Positions 11,770 to 25,740 of a stretch of 64,000 nucleotides of DNA are shown here, piece after piece. The notes beneath the pieces were generated by a model. That model was not told where the DNA came from and made no database searches. It saw nothing but the letters and a program-made list of their open reading frames with translations. The position numbers were made by a program, and so were the translations under genes. The stretch covers positions 11,251,501-11,315,500 of the forward strand of contig NC_134108.1 of the NCBI RefSeq assembly GCF_040939455.1. The letters run 5' to 3'. The stretch comes from Microcebus murinus (lineage: Eukaryota; Chordata; Mammalia; Primates; Cheirogaleidae). The first letter of the stretch is position 1. Each line of letters starts with the position of its first letter.

Positions 11770-11865
11770 AGCCCGGCAAGGGCGAGGGCCGCCTCTTTCT
11801 TTGCCATTGCCCCCAGGTGCCCAGCTCAGTGGCCGGTGCACAGTAAACGTTCAGCTCGCTTCCGT
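11770..11865 (+). mobile_element. L2 3' end fragment
   Basis: 'ggcaagggcgagggccgcctctttctttgccattgcccccaggtgcccagctcagtggccggtgcacagtaaacg' follows the LINE-2 3' end layout. Confidence 0.6.
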
Positions 11866-14404
11866 TGCCCTGAAATTACTGAGTAACGAAACCGCTTAGT
11901 CCCAACACAAATGACTAACACCATCAATATCTGACAACGTTATCACTCTCCACTAAAATTCTCCTTTGTTCGGCTTAAATGCCTTCGTGCCTGACCTCTC
12001 CATCTGTGTCTTAGGTAAGAAGCCGAACTTGTCAGAAGCATCTGTCAATGCTCACTTAATTCACGTTCTTTGCACAATATTTCCGAACAGAGACAACTTA
12101 CACAAGACTGCTGGTCAACCTTGGTGGCTTCATGTATGCTTTTTATATGAGCTGTCCCCCGACAAACTGAAGTGCCTCAAAGGAAAAACAGGCCACCCTT
12201 GCCCACCCTCTCTGTTCTATCCCCTCCCAGCCTCCAACACATTGTCTTCATATGACGGAAATAAATAATCGGCACTAAAACTCAATGCTGATCTTCTGGC
12301 TGGTCTTTCAATTCAATTCAGTGGTATCAACTGAGGGCCTGCTTTGTCTCCAAAGAAGTGGAAGACGACAGTTCCTACAGGAGGAGGCAAGACTCACCAA
12401 AGTTGGAAACTCCAAAGCACCACCTAACGCGGTCCAGCACCCCACAAACGCGCGTGTGGATCAAATGAAAAGCTTAATACATGTTAAACGAACAGAAGTG
12501 TCACTTTGGAATGAGCTGTCCGGGGAGGCTTCAGTGAAGAAGTGGGTCGTAATGGGGGCCTGGAAGGAGCGTGTTCCAGGGGAGAAGCCCGGGATGAGCC
12601 AGAGATGCGTTGGGAAAATGCGTCCAGTAGCACACGGAGCCTAGCTGAGTCCCCGCCAGATGCCTGCAGTGAGAACTCCCAGACTGCTGAGCTCTTCAAG
12701 TAGAATTGCCTGTCTTTTGTTTTGACATTAATCTCGTTGCAGAAGTTGGATGAACCACGTAAGACGTACTAAGCCTCCAACTAGACATGTAGACACATAT
12801 AATACGAAATTATTCATACTTGAAATAGTTCAAAGCATATATAAGTACTAATGATTCTCCTTGGATATACATATTCATCTGTTTTTATCCTTAACTATGA
12901 ACACGAGCATACTTCTGGTAATGCCTGTCAGAAGACGTTCATTTCTGGCTAAAATTTCAAAGGATGAGAAAACAGATGTGGATCTTAGGCACCAATCAGA
13001 ATGCAACCTGATTTGTCAAAATGTCTTAGGTCATGTTTACAACAAGCCAATTTTATGATCCATTACTGAGGACACTCCAACACTGTTCAGTCATGCTCGA
13101 AAAGCCTAATGGCAAACAGTACAGTGCGGCCACAAGGCGGCTGGCTGTCTCTCCAGGACTCGAGCATCGTGAAGGCCTTCTACTAACTGAGCTAAAAAAG
13201 CTTATAATACTACTCAGAGCTTTATTTGAAATCTCTGTCCTGGGATTTGCACCACAAGCTCAGACAATATAATTCTACAGTCCTGAAAACTAACAGTTTC
13301 AGGGCTATAGGATCTATATTAAGCTTGCATATACTGTATAAAATAAGATCTGATAAAATGCATCATAAGTTAAATGGCATCTGGTAAGACTACAGCTTTG
13401 CTCTGCTGGGATATCGAAAATCACACCTAACAATGCAGTGTTAAAATAACGAGATTTTAAAAATAAAGTTATCTTGCCATTTTAGAAAATCAGAATTCAA
13501 GAACAATTCTGGTAAGATTAACTTTTGAAAAGTGAATGTCAGCTCAGATTTTTCATAGCAAATCTACTTTTTAAGGTACCACAATTAAGTGCTCAAGTGC
13601 CGCAAACCTACCTTTCTTTTGCACATTTAACTGCGGAGCTGCTGCCAGAGGGAGTTTGTGAGGATTACCTGGGGTCCAGGGGAACGCGGGTTCCCTAAAA
13701 GGGGGGGAGTAGTTACAGATGTGTTTTTGTAGACTGTATCTGAGAGAGTCACGTGGGTGGTTATATTTCAGTTGGTACGTCGTTACTGACGGCTATAAAC
13801 ATTAAAAGACCGCATTCTCGGTGGCTGCGACAGGCAGACTGGGCTGGGGTATGTTCACACGCATGTGTGGTGACGGCGAAAAGCACTACGAGACTCAAGA
13901 CCCGGCTGCAGTCCAGCCTCTGCCCCCACCGTCCACGCGATGCTGGGCAAGCCCCACTTTTGAGTCCTCAGCGTCCTTATTGATGAAAAAGTAGAAGTGC
14001 CTATCCCATCAAGAAACCCCTCAGACTGCCATGTGAGTCAAGGAGAAGAGGGGACTTGTGTCTACTGAGCACATGTCCCCTGCACGGTGGCCCACGGAGA
14101 CTCTCCAGCTGAGGGGTGAGGGGCTTTGGCAGGCCTTCCCGGCATAGGACTGTCTCCTCTCCGGCTGTCCCCACTGCAGTGGCCACGCCCAGGCACTCAG
14201 CAGAGCACAGGCTCGCCCCCTGCCACTGCCCAACAGGTGACAGGGCTCTCCTGGCCCCAGGGGTTCTAGGGGTGCAGCCACCCACCTGAGAACACCTTGT
14301 CTTTTTAGAGAGGTGAAAGCAGTCCCCACGCAGACAACTGGGAAGTCTATCGGGCCGATCTCTGCCACCAACGCTGCTTTAAAAGCAAAGGACAGACGAT
14401 CCCA

Positions 14405-14565
14405 GGTGCGGCTGGGCGTGTGTGAGGATCCGGTAGCCCAGCGGCGTGTGCACGTGGCAGCACGAGAGACGCGGCCGGGCAGCGTGGGCCTCTGGCTGGG
14501 GTTTTCCAGTTCACAGCAGCAGCGCGAGAACTTGGTTCGCGTGCGCCTCGCCGTCTATGCGAGTG
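14405..14565. promoter_or_regulatory. Short CpG cluster (candidate internal promoter)
   Basis: In about 160 bp I count 19 CpG (for example GACGCGGCCGGG near 14467-14478 and TTCGCGTGCGCCTCGCCGTC near 14536-14555). This is roughly the density expected without CpG loss and much higher than nearby intron. It lies 3.6 kb upstream, in gene sense, of the exon carrying the candidate short-isoform ATG. Promoter role is an inference. Confidence 0.35.
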
Positions 14566-15452
14566 CACACACGCTTTCTTTATGAATTCATAAAAAGATT
14601 AAACGAAAAGATTTTATTCCTGAAACTATGCTGTCTGGAAAAGCAATGACAGTGACAAAAAAACCACCTTTTTACAAGTTCTCAGGGTTATAAGGTTACG
14701 CTAAGGTTATCCCTGCTCGAGAATAATTTCATCCTATCTACGGATGAGGAGCAGCTGCGTGTGCAGACAGACGCCTAAGCAGGGTTGTTTTTGTTTCTGT
14801 TTTACTATGTGGACGAGGGCCCCTTCTGCTTCCTTCTACAGGGGCTTAGATGTGCCTATGTTCAAGGAGCCCATAGAGCCACTTCTTGGGGGTGGCAACA
14901 GAGCTGCTTAGGACGACCAAGCACCTTCCCGCTCCTCTTTGGAGGAACGCAGGGGCAGAGTCTTTCTCAAAGCAAGCTCTGAATCACCAGCCGACCCTTC
15001 TACCTGCGTTCCACACGACGCTTTTCATCAGAAAAATGGTGACAGCCTTCTCTTCACAAGGGTGGTAAAATCTGTTCCCCTGATGACAACAACTTTGACA
15101 TTGACTTGGCTCTTATTTAGAGACGATACTACCTAAGGTTTTTCAACTTCCCTGTGTGTTTTGAAGCCTACAGGAAAAATCATGATAGGATAGGTACATC
15201 ATTCCAGGGCTGCGCTAGAGGTCCCGTAGCCACCGAGTGAAGTGCCAGCCAGGAGTCCTTCGCCTCATCAGAGGCTGAGCCGGCTCCCACCTCTCCTGGC
15301 CCCGGGAGCAGCTGTGCCCTCATTTAGGGGCTCCAGGCACTGCAAACTGTTGTCAAAGGCATCTGTTTATACGACTTGGGCTCAGAAACACTACCTAGCC
15401 TAAGGAAAAAGGTTTAAAAGTGCTGCCTAATTTAGGGTACTATTTCAAACTT

Positions 15453-15540
15453 AATACTTAAGAAATATCTTAAATACTTAAATACTTAAGAAATATCTTA
15501 AATACTTCTTAGATACTTAAGAAATATCTTAATACTTAAA
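15453..15540. repeat. Three-copy imperfect tandem repeat
   Basis: The unit ATACTTAAGAAATATCTTAA recurs near 15454, 15482 and 15513, with spacings of about 28 and 31 bp. Each unit is partly self-complementary (ACTTAAG, AAGAAATATCTT). Confidence 0.85.
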
Positions 15541-16585
15541 AGACAGCATTTGCAGTATGTATTACTTTGAATTCCTGGTTTAGGGGAAAAGGATGTTCAC
15601 TTTGGGAGGGAACCTATAACCGACCTAACCAACACACAGAGCTAAAGGAAGGAGGCTGTCACACAAGTGAGCTGGGCACATCACAGTGTGTGATCACGTG
15701 GGGTCCTGACTGCCACCACGGCCTCCTCTCCCTGTACCATGCTGGCCAGTTCCATGCGGAGCCAGTGACCCGGACCGAACCCCAGTCTGGACAATGTCCA
15801 CAGAGTGCCACCATTCCAGGACCTCAGGCAGAGGAACTAGGGTTCGGCTACTTCCACTGCACCTAAAAAGAATGTTGGAAAAAATACAATAGACGTTTTA
15901 GGCCGGGGGCAAATGGCCAGTTATCCTCAAGGATAGTCCCGTCCTGGAAGGGTGTGGTTGATATGGCTTGTGTTCTTATATACTGAGCACTAAAAAAATT
16001 CCCCGTTCATTGTCTGGAAGCCATGAGGAGGCTGCAATGCTAAGTAATCTCAGAGTGCAGCTATGGTGTCAGCTGTCATATTCTGACAAATTAGTTAAGT
16101 GAGAAAAGCTCCCCTCAGAAAACAAGAGACTATCTGAAAATTGTACAAAGGACTTTTTCTGAACTCACTGTGAACTTTATAAATGTCACCATCTACAGAA
16201 AGACCTGTTACCCCCAGGTGTTACTGGCAGAGGGAATGGAGAAGGCACACAGAGGGTTAAATGACTTCCCCAGAAAGGCTCATGGGTAGAGACAGGCTAT
16301 GATCTCAATTTGACATGGAGCCTCCACATCTTCACAGGGTGTGGGAACAGGGTGGGCCACATCCTGCTCTGCTGGCCTCAGCCACTCTGGGCGACCCCAG
16401 CGTGGCCCGGGCAGAATTCCAGGGCTAAATTCTCTTAGATGCTTGGGGCAGCTGGCAGGGCCCGCAGGCCGAGTAGAGAAGGCAACAGCAGGTCTCAGCA
16501 GAGGAGGAGGGAGGGGGTAAAAGAAGAGGAGAGGAGTGTATCAGCACCTTGGCTGGGGAGGGTGGGAGGTAAAAAGCAGGCTCCA

Positions 16586-16870
16586 GGGCCAGGCACAGTG
16601 GCTCATGCCTGTAATCCCCACACTGTGAAGGCAGGAGGACCGCTTGAGCCAGGAACTCAAGACCAGCCTGGGCAAGAGCAAGACGCCATCTCTACTAAAT
16701 CAAATTAGCCAGGTGTGATTGTGTACATCTGTAGTCCAGCTACTTGGGAGGTTGAGGCTGGAGGATCCCTTGAGCCCAGGAGTGTTAGGAGCCCACAGTG
16801 AGCTAGGATGGAGCCACTGCACTCCAGCCTGGGTGACAGAGCCAAGACCCTGTCTCTAAAACAAAACAAA
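16586..16870 (+). mobile_element. Alu SINE (older dimeric type)
   Basis: Starts GGGCCAGGCACAGTGGCTCA and ends 'gtgacagagccaagaccctgtctctaaaacaaaac'. Two arms, no lemur A/T linker, many point changes; probably an old Alu. Confidence 0.93.
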
Positions 16871-17470
16871 CCCCAGAGTCAAGATGATTATGGACATTTG
16901 TATTAATAATTGAGGGAGAAATCATTCATCTTGTAGCAGGGCATCGAAGACTCCAGGGAAACAGCATGAGATTTTATATTTATCAACATGGTATGAAAAA
17001 GGATGAGGAAACACTGCTCAAAACTTATTCTTTGTTTCCCAGACAAGATGTTGTATTTCCAAAGATTCTATTTCCTAGGCAGAATGAGAATGTAGACTGT
17101 GGAAGTAAACAGTAACCTAAATAAATTTTGGTACAAAAATGAGGCCTCTGCAGCAGTTTCCGATGATGGGAAAGATGGACATCTGTTGACCAGCAGAGAA
17201 GGACGTGATTTACTGGCAAGGAAAGAAAAAGTAGGTCTGCAATTTTAAAAGTAATTTTGATATATATTTACTACATATAAATATGTATGCACGGATTTTT
17301 ATAAAACGGAACTATATAATAAATGCAGTAGATAACACTGAATTTCAAATTATTTTAATTTTAATACTTTGGCTTATCTGAATTTTATCATTTTTTTATA
17401 GTAAATTTGAAAAAATTTTTATAATGGAATCTTTTCCTATCACTTTAAAAAAAACTGATTTGAAATTTGA

Positions 17471-17646
17471 GGGCTGGGAGTGGTGGCGCATGCCTGTAGT
17501 CCCAGCTACTCAGGAGGCTGAGGCAGGAGGATCGCTTGAGCCCAGGAGTTGGAGGCTGCAGTGAGCTAGGATGATGCCAGTGCAAGACCCTATCTCAGAA
17601 AAAAAAAAAAAAAGGAAAGAAAGGAAGAAAAAGAAAAGAAAAAAGA
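17471..17646 (+). mobile_element. Alu-related single arm with polypurine tail
   Basis: 'gggctgggagtggtggcgcatgcctgtagtcccagctact…cttgagcccaggagttggaggctgcagtgagctaggatgatgcc' then an A run from about 17599 that passes into a GAAA-rich polypurine tail. Only the right arm is present. Confidence 0.88.
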
Positions 17647-18249
17647 TTTGAGGCAGAAAAGGCCTGCTAAGACATTCTGTGATGAACAAGACTGACACAA
17701 TCCCTCCTCCCCGGTGCCCTGAGGCTGGCTGGGAAGACAAGCTTTGAGCAGGTAATTCTAATATGACTGATGTCCAAAGTGTGGGGTCCCATGGAAACAG
17801 AAGAGAGGGGCCAGCTCTGGTCAGAGCAAGGGGCAGGGACAGCTAACACGTAAGCTGTGACCTTTGGGTAGATAAAGTCAGCCAAACTAAGCCAGCTGAG
17901 GCTGGGGAAGCACAGCCTTCCTGGAGACCCATGGGCGCAGCTGTGGTCCAAGGCAGGGCGAGGCTGGGGCCTGCAGGATAGCCAAGCAGGGAGGGGCGGG
18001 AGGTGGTGAACTCGCAAGGGAGCCGAGCTCAGGGAGGAGGAGACCCACTCGGGGCTGCGTGTGGCAGTACCTTACAGATGGCAGGAGGGCATTATGCGGG
18101 TGGGTGTGTGCTCCCGCCGGTACAGCTGTCGCCGGAGCTCTGCCCCTCTTCACCACCCCAGCGTGAGCTGCAGCTGGCAGCAAGGGCCTCGGGGTGCTCC
18201 CCGGGCTCTGCTTCCTTAATTACAGGTACTGTTTTCAAGACAGGAGATT

Positions 18250-18455
18250 TCTGCACGCAGGCTCTGGAGTTCAAACTCTGACCACGGCAGTTACCAGCTG
18301 TGTGACCCTAACTCCTTCCTGACTCAGTTTACTCACCTTTAAGGCAGGCATCACATTTACAAGGTCGGAGAAAGGATTTGATGAGATAAACCATATAAAA
18401 ATACTTAGCAGAGTGCCAGGCATCAGTCAAAGCTAGGGCTCAATGACACTTATAA
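18250..18455 (+). mobile_element. MIR SINE
   Basis: 'aggctctggagttcaaactctgacc…ttaccagctgtgtgaccc…gactcagtttactcacc…atttgatgagataaacc…cagagtgccaggcatc' is a clear, nearly full-length MIR. Confidence 0.85.
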
Positions 18456-19399
18456 TTTGCATAAAGAGTTTAATGTCTCAATTTCTGCTCCTTTGAGAAA
18501 TATGGAGGAATACATTTTCTCTGACCGCCCCAAAGGAAGGTGCCAGAAAAGTCACAATTCATTTCACTGGCAATTTTTCTGAGCAGCTCCTCTCCGCCAG
18601 GCCCTGCTGGGGTGCTGGGGGGTAAAGGGCAGAGAGAGGCGACCCCGAAACATGGAGCACACGGCATCTCACGCAGGCCTTGAGGGCCGTGGGGAAATAC
18701 ACCGGAGGGACAGGGACCCCGGGCTGGGCCGGGCTGCTGCTCCCCCAGGGCGTCTGAGACGGAGGAGGGGAGTGGGGCAGGAGCGGCCACTTGATGTCTA
18801 GAGGAAGGGCAGCCCAGGCCGACCCGTGGACACAGTTCTTTGAGAAGGCGGAGGGCACGTGTGCGGCACTTTGGTGTGCCACGCGGCAAATACTGAGAGC
18901 TCAGGCAGCACTCCCCCAGGAGCACGGTCGGAGCTGTGTGCCTGCAGGGAGGAAGCGCCATGGCCGTCGCTATGTGGCCTCCCAGACCAGAGTCGTGGGC
19001 AGGGCACTCTGCCCTGGGGAGGGGGCAGCGGAGCAGATGGGTGGCACAGCCCGTGGGGAACAGGAGAGCCAGGACGGGCTGGAGTGTCCTCGCTGCCTGC
19101 CTTCTGCTTGGTTTCCGTATTTAACAGTTTAGTCAGAATTCAGGAATGAGTAAGATACGGTCCCTCTGCCAAGGAGGTTTCAAGGGCTGGGGCAGCATTT
19201 CCACACAACCAGGCACCTCTTTCATATAAAATACTGGGTGTTTTGATGTCCCCCTTAAGGCTGATCTAATATATGCCTCCTGTGCCAGGCCCTGCATTCT
19301 CTCCCTTTTCACCCAAAAAGACAAGACATGGCTTGCTGGTCATGTATAATTAAATCTGCTCACCAAGAAAGAGGCGTGTGGGCCAGGTGGATCATTAGA

Positions 19400-19575
19400 A
19401 TAGCAAACTGTGGCCTGTGGGCCAAATCTACCTTCGGTCTGTTATTATAAATAAAGTTTTATTAGAACTCTGCATGCTCACACCTCCACAAATGCAGAGC
19501 TGAATAATTTTGATGTCCTAAAATATTTACTATCTGGCCCTTCATAGGAAAAGTTTGCCAACTCCTGATATAGAG
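19400..19575 (-). mobile_element. Old hAT/Charlie-type MITE remnant
   Basis: 'agcaaactgtggcctgtgggccaaatctacc…ataaataaagttttattagaac…atttactatctggcccttcataggaaaagtttgccaactcctg' is a widespread old mammalian hAT MITE pattern. Diverged; exact family not assigned. Confidence 0.65.
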
Positions 19576-21214
19576 AGATGAACCCAGGTCAAAAGAGACT
19601 CTTCTTTTGGATTAAAACTTAAAATAATTTATAAAACTTTATTCTGAAATTTTTCAGTAGTAAAGTGTAAATGTTAAAAATGACCTTTATATGTTATTTG
19701 CCTAGAAACTACAAATGACATCTTAAGTCACATCAGTTATAAAACCTTTTATGTAGTATGCTTTCGACTGGGTCAAAACAAAACAAAAACACCTGCGTGC
19801 TCACCTGGCTCAGATCCAAGGCTCTGAAAAATGACACTAATCTCTCCTGATAGTTTTTACTTTGTGTTGCTTTTTGACATGGGATGATTGTTTGCTTCTC
19901 CTGTGACTTGGGGCATTAAAACCTATATTTAAATTCTTTCTGTCATTATCTTATAGTATTAAACTTTCATTCTAAATATATTTATCTAACTAAAGAAATC
20001 TTTAAACCAATGTCTTTCAACCCAATTTTTGGAGACAACATGTATTTAACCAGGACTTTTCTTACCTTTTGATACCATGACCCTCCATCTGCACATATCC
20101 ACGGGCGCCAATCCCAGGTCACGGCTCTCTTTTCATTCTCCTCCTCCTGCTCTCTCCCACAGCCTACTTTTGTTCTCATTAGCACATAAGTTAAACTTGT
20201 GTGTTTACAGTAACTGTCTCTGTACTGGTTACTGTTTCATTTAACACTTCCATTCTAGTTGGTTCCTATGTCTACTGCCAGCGTTCCAAACATAGCCTTT
20301 CTATTCCAGAGTTATGTCTCTGACTTAATTCTTGGTAACTGGTAACATATTATTGAGCAGTTTTTGCAGGAAAAGTTCCTTAAGTGTTACATATTCTGAG
20401 AATTTACTGAGTTGAGGTTTTTGTTGCTTCTTGTATATTAATGGTTGGACAGTAAAGCACACTTCACTCAATTTGAAGAGAAAATATGTCAGTGAAACCA
20501 ACTTTAATCAAATTCTTGACAGACTAGAGCTCTGACAAATATCCCATTAGCCACAAGTTCTCTGGGCAGATGACTGAAGTAGATGACTGAAAAGGATAGA
20601 ATTGAATCCCGGAAAGGGAGAGATTCTGCACACTTACGGTTAACAGTTCAGGCCGTGTCCAGCTTTGCTCAGGATAGCTGTGTCCCGGCTAAGCCCTCTC
20701 TCCCTCTCCCTGGCTCCCTAAGACACTGATTTGCTTCCCAGCTATAACCCATGTGGGCTCCTTACGTAGAAAACCAACGAGCAGGGCTGCGCCAGCTCCC
20801 ACTGCAGCCCAAGCACTCGGCTGGGAGAGCAGTTCTAAGATGCTCAGAAAACACTAATTCGGTTGCCCTGTCCCAGTTCCTTGGTGACATTCCCTGGGCA
20901 TCTTAGATCAGCTTCCAGACTGCTGTAAAGAGCTGCGTCCCCGCTGGCTCTGTGCACCTTCTTTTGGAGCAGAAGCCTCAGGTCTCCATATCCTCACAGA
21001 TTCCTCCTGTCCATTGGGGTGTAACCAAGTTGGTAAATTAAAGAACCAAAAAGTCGTGTCCAGATTTCTAAGATCATACCCTGCAATTTAACAAATAGAG
21101 TTGCTCTGCCTTTAAATCAATTCAAGAGCAAATACACCCATATTCCATGTGTCTGGTATTTAAACACGTAGTTTCTTCTCCCCTTTTCTTCGTTCGGTGC
21201 CACATTGTCCTCAC

Positions 21215-21400
21215 TAGGCAGTATGGTGTCGTGGAAAGTCCACGCTAGAATCTGGCGGGGCTGGGTCTGATCGCTGGCTCCACCTAGGGCACACTGGCCT
21301 GGTAGTTGACTTCTCTGCATCTCAGTTCCCTCATGCTAAAGGGCTCGCAGTATCTAGTCAGTGGGGTTGTGGAGAAAGCACTTAAATGAGGTGACGTATC
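21215..21400 (+). mobile_element. MIR SINE
   Basis: 'ggcagtatggtgtcgtggaaag…gctggctccacc…gttgacttctctgcatctcagttccctcatgc' follows the MIR 5' and core layout. Confidence 0.65.
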
Positions 21401-23917
21401 TCACATTCCTAGTACAGGCGAAGGGTGAAGTCTCAGCAGTCTCGCTCAGCACCCCTTGCAGTTTACAAAGCCATTCTGCATGGCCCTTCATGTCACCTCA
21501 CAGCCACGCAACTGTTATGGAAACAGAACCCCACTCTTTTTAATGAATAAGGGTATAAGGATTTGTGAAGCAATTTTTCTGCTGAGCAAGTGGAAGGCTC
21601 CAGCACTTCAGGTCTAGCCGTCCTTCCACTCCGTGCAATAGCAAATTAAAAGATAAACATCTACTGTCTTTCCCAACTTAGAACAGCAGAGGATAAAAGA
21701 TAAAACCCTTCTAGTTAATTCTCACACCTTTCTTATATATCCCACTCTCTAAGCGCATACTGCGAATGTGCTATTTGGTATAGCCCTGGCCACGGGACAA
21801 TAGAGCCAACCCTAGATGACAGCAACACTCTGCTAGAGACGGGGGCACAAAACAAAGAACCAGCTTGCTTGACTCTGCCCTGGAATATTCTTCTGCAGAA
21901 GAAACCAAGCCATGGCTTCACTGACCGGGACAGGACACAAGAGCATGGGCTCTGATTTGGGAGAATGAACAGGGTCCTTTCCCTGCCTGAATTTGTTACA
22001 GGCAAATGATGAATCCTTAAATAATTTTTTCGAGCATTTAAATTTCACCATCTACAGTCTTTTTCTTCCTCTTAGAAGCAGAGCCCTCAGGGGTGCTCAG
22101 CTGATGGAGGGGGCAGCTGAGATTGGCTGGCACTGCATGACACCCCACTGAGCTTCAGGAAGGGGGCATGGCTCTTCTCACCCCCTGGGGCGGTTGGTAC
22201 CTTCATGACATCTCCCACAATTACACTGACTTCCACCGACTGCTGTACCTTTAGCTTCTGTGGATCAAGGGTGTCTCCTAGCTGCTCAGGCAGAGTGGCT
22301 GGGGGAGGGGACAGGGTGCAGGCGCTGTGATTTGTCTGCAACCAACCTCTTCCCTCTTCATGCCCAGAAAGGCATAGGCTTTCACTTCTAAAATTCGGCT
22401 AAAAATGATGCTTGAAATCTGGTTTCAAAAAAATTGTAGCTTTGGGGAGAAAAGTCATAAGACTGTAAAACATGAAATTATACGTTAATATCCTGGCAAA
22501 CTTATTAATCAGGCATGGGTATGGCCAAGAGCTCATTGCCTTAAAGTGAGCACAGATATAACCTGCAGGCCCCTTAACTACAGTTTTAGTTGCAGTTTTT
22601 TGCTGATTTAAGCAATGTGATGGTTGAGTCTGTTCTTTTACTCTGGCATCCTTATTGATAGGTTCTCAAAATAATGACGACCTCACCTGGAACAATGCCT
22701 GCCTTACAGGTATACATATGTGGACCTGAGACTTTAGCATCAACCAATCTCCAAAATCTACACCGACCACATAACAGCAATGAAGTAATAAAGTTCAAAC
22801 TAAGACAACTATTATTTTTAATGAATAGCTTGACAAGTTTGATCAAGCTTCTGGAAAATACAAATCAATAAGTACAAAGTAACTAAAGCCAGGTATCCTA
22901 TCCCTAGGGGTGAGAACAGCTGAGGAACTAGGAGAGGCGTGCACAGCCAGCCAGACGCCCAAGCAAGCAAAGTAAAGATAGGAGAAGCAAAGTGATGATG
23001 ACAGAATGTAAACTGGAACTTCCTTTAAAGCCTCAGCCTTAAAAAGTTATCTTTAAAGCTCACCTTGGAGGACTGGTCTGATAATCAGCCCTTCCATCTT
23101 GATAAGGCATCTACGAAAGCACCGCAGTCAGGGCCTCGCCACCCAAGACAGCGGAGCCCGCCCAGCCCGTCCTGGCCCTGGAATCGCCAGGCCGTGCGGC
23201 CCAGCAAGTCTCCTCTCTGCTTGTCCTTTATCTGTGACTGAAAGAACCACGAAGGACGTGGATTCTAAACAATCCCAAAGCCAGCTGACAGCAGCAGGAG
23301 AGGGAGGAAGACACTTGGGGCTTCTCAAGTCGTGCAACGTTTGTGGTTTCTAAACAGCCAGTGATGAGATCCCTCCCTGCGCAAATGCCCGGCCAGAACC
23401 TTCTAGGCAATCGCACGTCTCAGAGCTTCCTCCTCTGACAGCTGTTTTCTGAAAACACCAGAGAACTTAGGTGGCAGCACCGAATTAGAGAGGGCGAAGG
23501 CAGGTGACGGGTGGAGGGGGAGGGATGTGCTGGACGCTGGACAGACGAGGAGGAAGAGGCAACAGCAAACAAGAGGATGAGCGGGCAGGAGAACTGGGTG
23601 CCTTTAGAGACACCCCTCCATTCTTCTCGCTCCCACGCTAGTGACACTGTCTCTGCTTTTGCTGCCCTTTTCTTCATGCCATTATCGAGAACAGCAGGAG
23701 GCTGATTTACAAAACTAGTAATCCAGTCCTCACCGTCAGCAATTAGAAGCTGGATGTGAGCTGGCGAAGCAGCATCAAGTGTGCCCGTGTGCCGGGCTCC
23801 CAGGCAGGGCTCAGCCGCGACCTGTCCTCCCTCAGCTGGAAGCACAGTGACACGCGGAGCTACTCTTAGCTAAGACGACAGAGGAAATTGCGAAATGACT
23901 CAGAACAATTTCTCAGA

Positions 23918-23932
23918 ACTTTTTTTTTTTTT
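23918..23932. repeat. Poly(T) run
   Basis: About 15 T followed by AAAG. No retroelement body recognised next to it. Confidence 0.8.
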
Positions 23933-25740
23933 TAAAGTAACACCAGCCCAACTGTAGGGCTGGGACATAAATTAAAAAGTGAGAATCTTGGATGAGTAAT
24001 GACAGGCATAAAGAAATCACTGAGACGCAAACACATCTTCATTTATCGAGTACGAAGTTTTCATTCGACTGCAATCTCTAAGCACACAAGAATATTTAAA
24101 GAAGGGATCCAAATGACTCTTTGAGAGCTCTTAAGGAGGCTGGCATCAGAGAGTGCCTCTGGGAAGCTGCGAAGGAGCAAATGAACAAATAGTGTGACAC
24201 CCCCCTCCCAACCCCGTTTTTGGTAAATATTAAAGATTAGATAAGATTTAAGGCACCCAAATAGCCGCAAGCCAATGTTAGATTGGAACTGTGGCTATTA
24301 CTTCTTTGAAAGCAAGCAAGCGAGCAGCTGCCGGACAGCTCAGCTAGCTTGCAGAGGAGGAGCGGGGAGGAGCAGGAGCCACGGCTGCCTGCACTTCCCC
24401 TAAGCCGAGCGTGCAGACCGGGCGCCGCCCCGCCGTCCATCAGATGGCTGTTTACTTTACCAAAGAGATCTATAAAATCCTGCTGTGGGATCAAACTGTG
24501 AATTCTTCTTCCAACATTATCACCTTTTCCGCTAATTACAGAAAATAATACTTTTTAAAATGCCAAAACGCCGGCACATAATGCTGCAATTGCGTCCAGT
24601 GATGTCTGAGGATGTCTAACCTCCACCACCAACATAATCTATTCTGGTCTCAACCTAATGATTTGCTTGCCATCTAGGGGTTATTTAACACTCCCCTCTG
24701 TCTCTTAGCACATTAAAAAAATAAAATAAAATAAAGCATTAACGGCTAATCTCATCCAAACAAATTAGACTAGAAGATAAAAAGAATTCAAAATACCACT
24801 TGACTGAACTGCGCTTTTCATATCCTACGTCCTTGATAACAGATTCTGTAATGTCAGTAATGTTAAGTCAAGACAGAGGCTAGATTTTCCAGATGTTTAC
24901 TGAAAGTCAAAATTATGAGCCTAGAGTTCATACATTCCTAAAGGGGAAATCCATGCACAACCGTCCTAAGATCGGTGAACACCCTAGAATTGTACCTAAT
25001 TTTTTTTACATATGTATATGAGCAATTTCCTAGGGTCCCATAGCTTTCTTCAGATTCTCAAATGGGCTCCTCTAAATACGATCCTAAACAAGGTGAGAGA
25101 GTAAAAGAGCAGAGGATATGGGAGTAGAAAGTATCTAACTAGCCTGACGTTTGCACACCATTACCTTAAAAACCGCCACACATCTGAGAGGTTTAACTTG
25201 AATGAACTGTGTGAAAGCTAATGAATGATCGACGCAGATTTCAATGGGGTTCTTCTAAGATCTGCCTTTCTTTGAGGCCACTCTCCATATTTGTGGGGGC
25301 ACCAGGTGGACTCCTTTAGATCAGGTATTTAGGCAGAAAGACAGGGAGATGTCAGAGCAGGACAGATGGTCAGACGGACCCCTCGGTTTCACAGAAGCAG
25401 AAGTCAGATGACTTATCCAAGGAACGAGAAAGGGATTACCAGTGCAAGACTTGGGGCAGAACCCCGTGTGTTCTTGCTCAGTCCACCCGACTCCAGACGG
25501 CCTGCCCATGCAGAGCCTGCCAGAGGTCTTTACATGGAGGTTAGGGTTTGGCCTGACACACTCGAACTCCCTGCTTTCTTCTCCCGCAAAAAAGTATAAT
25601 TATATTGAGGTCTCCATAACTGCCCATCTCCAACCCGGGAAAAGCCTAGAAAGGAAATACAGACGGAGTAATAGAGCGCTGAGAGGCAGGACATGGGGGC
25701 TGGGGGGAGGGGCACGGGAACGCGCAGCTCGACCCCATCT

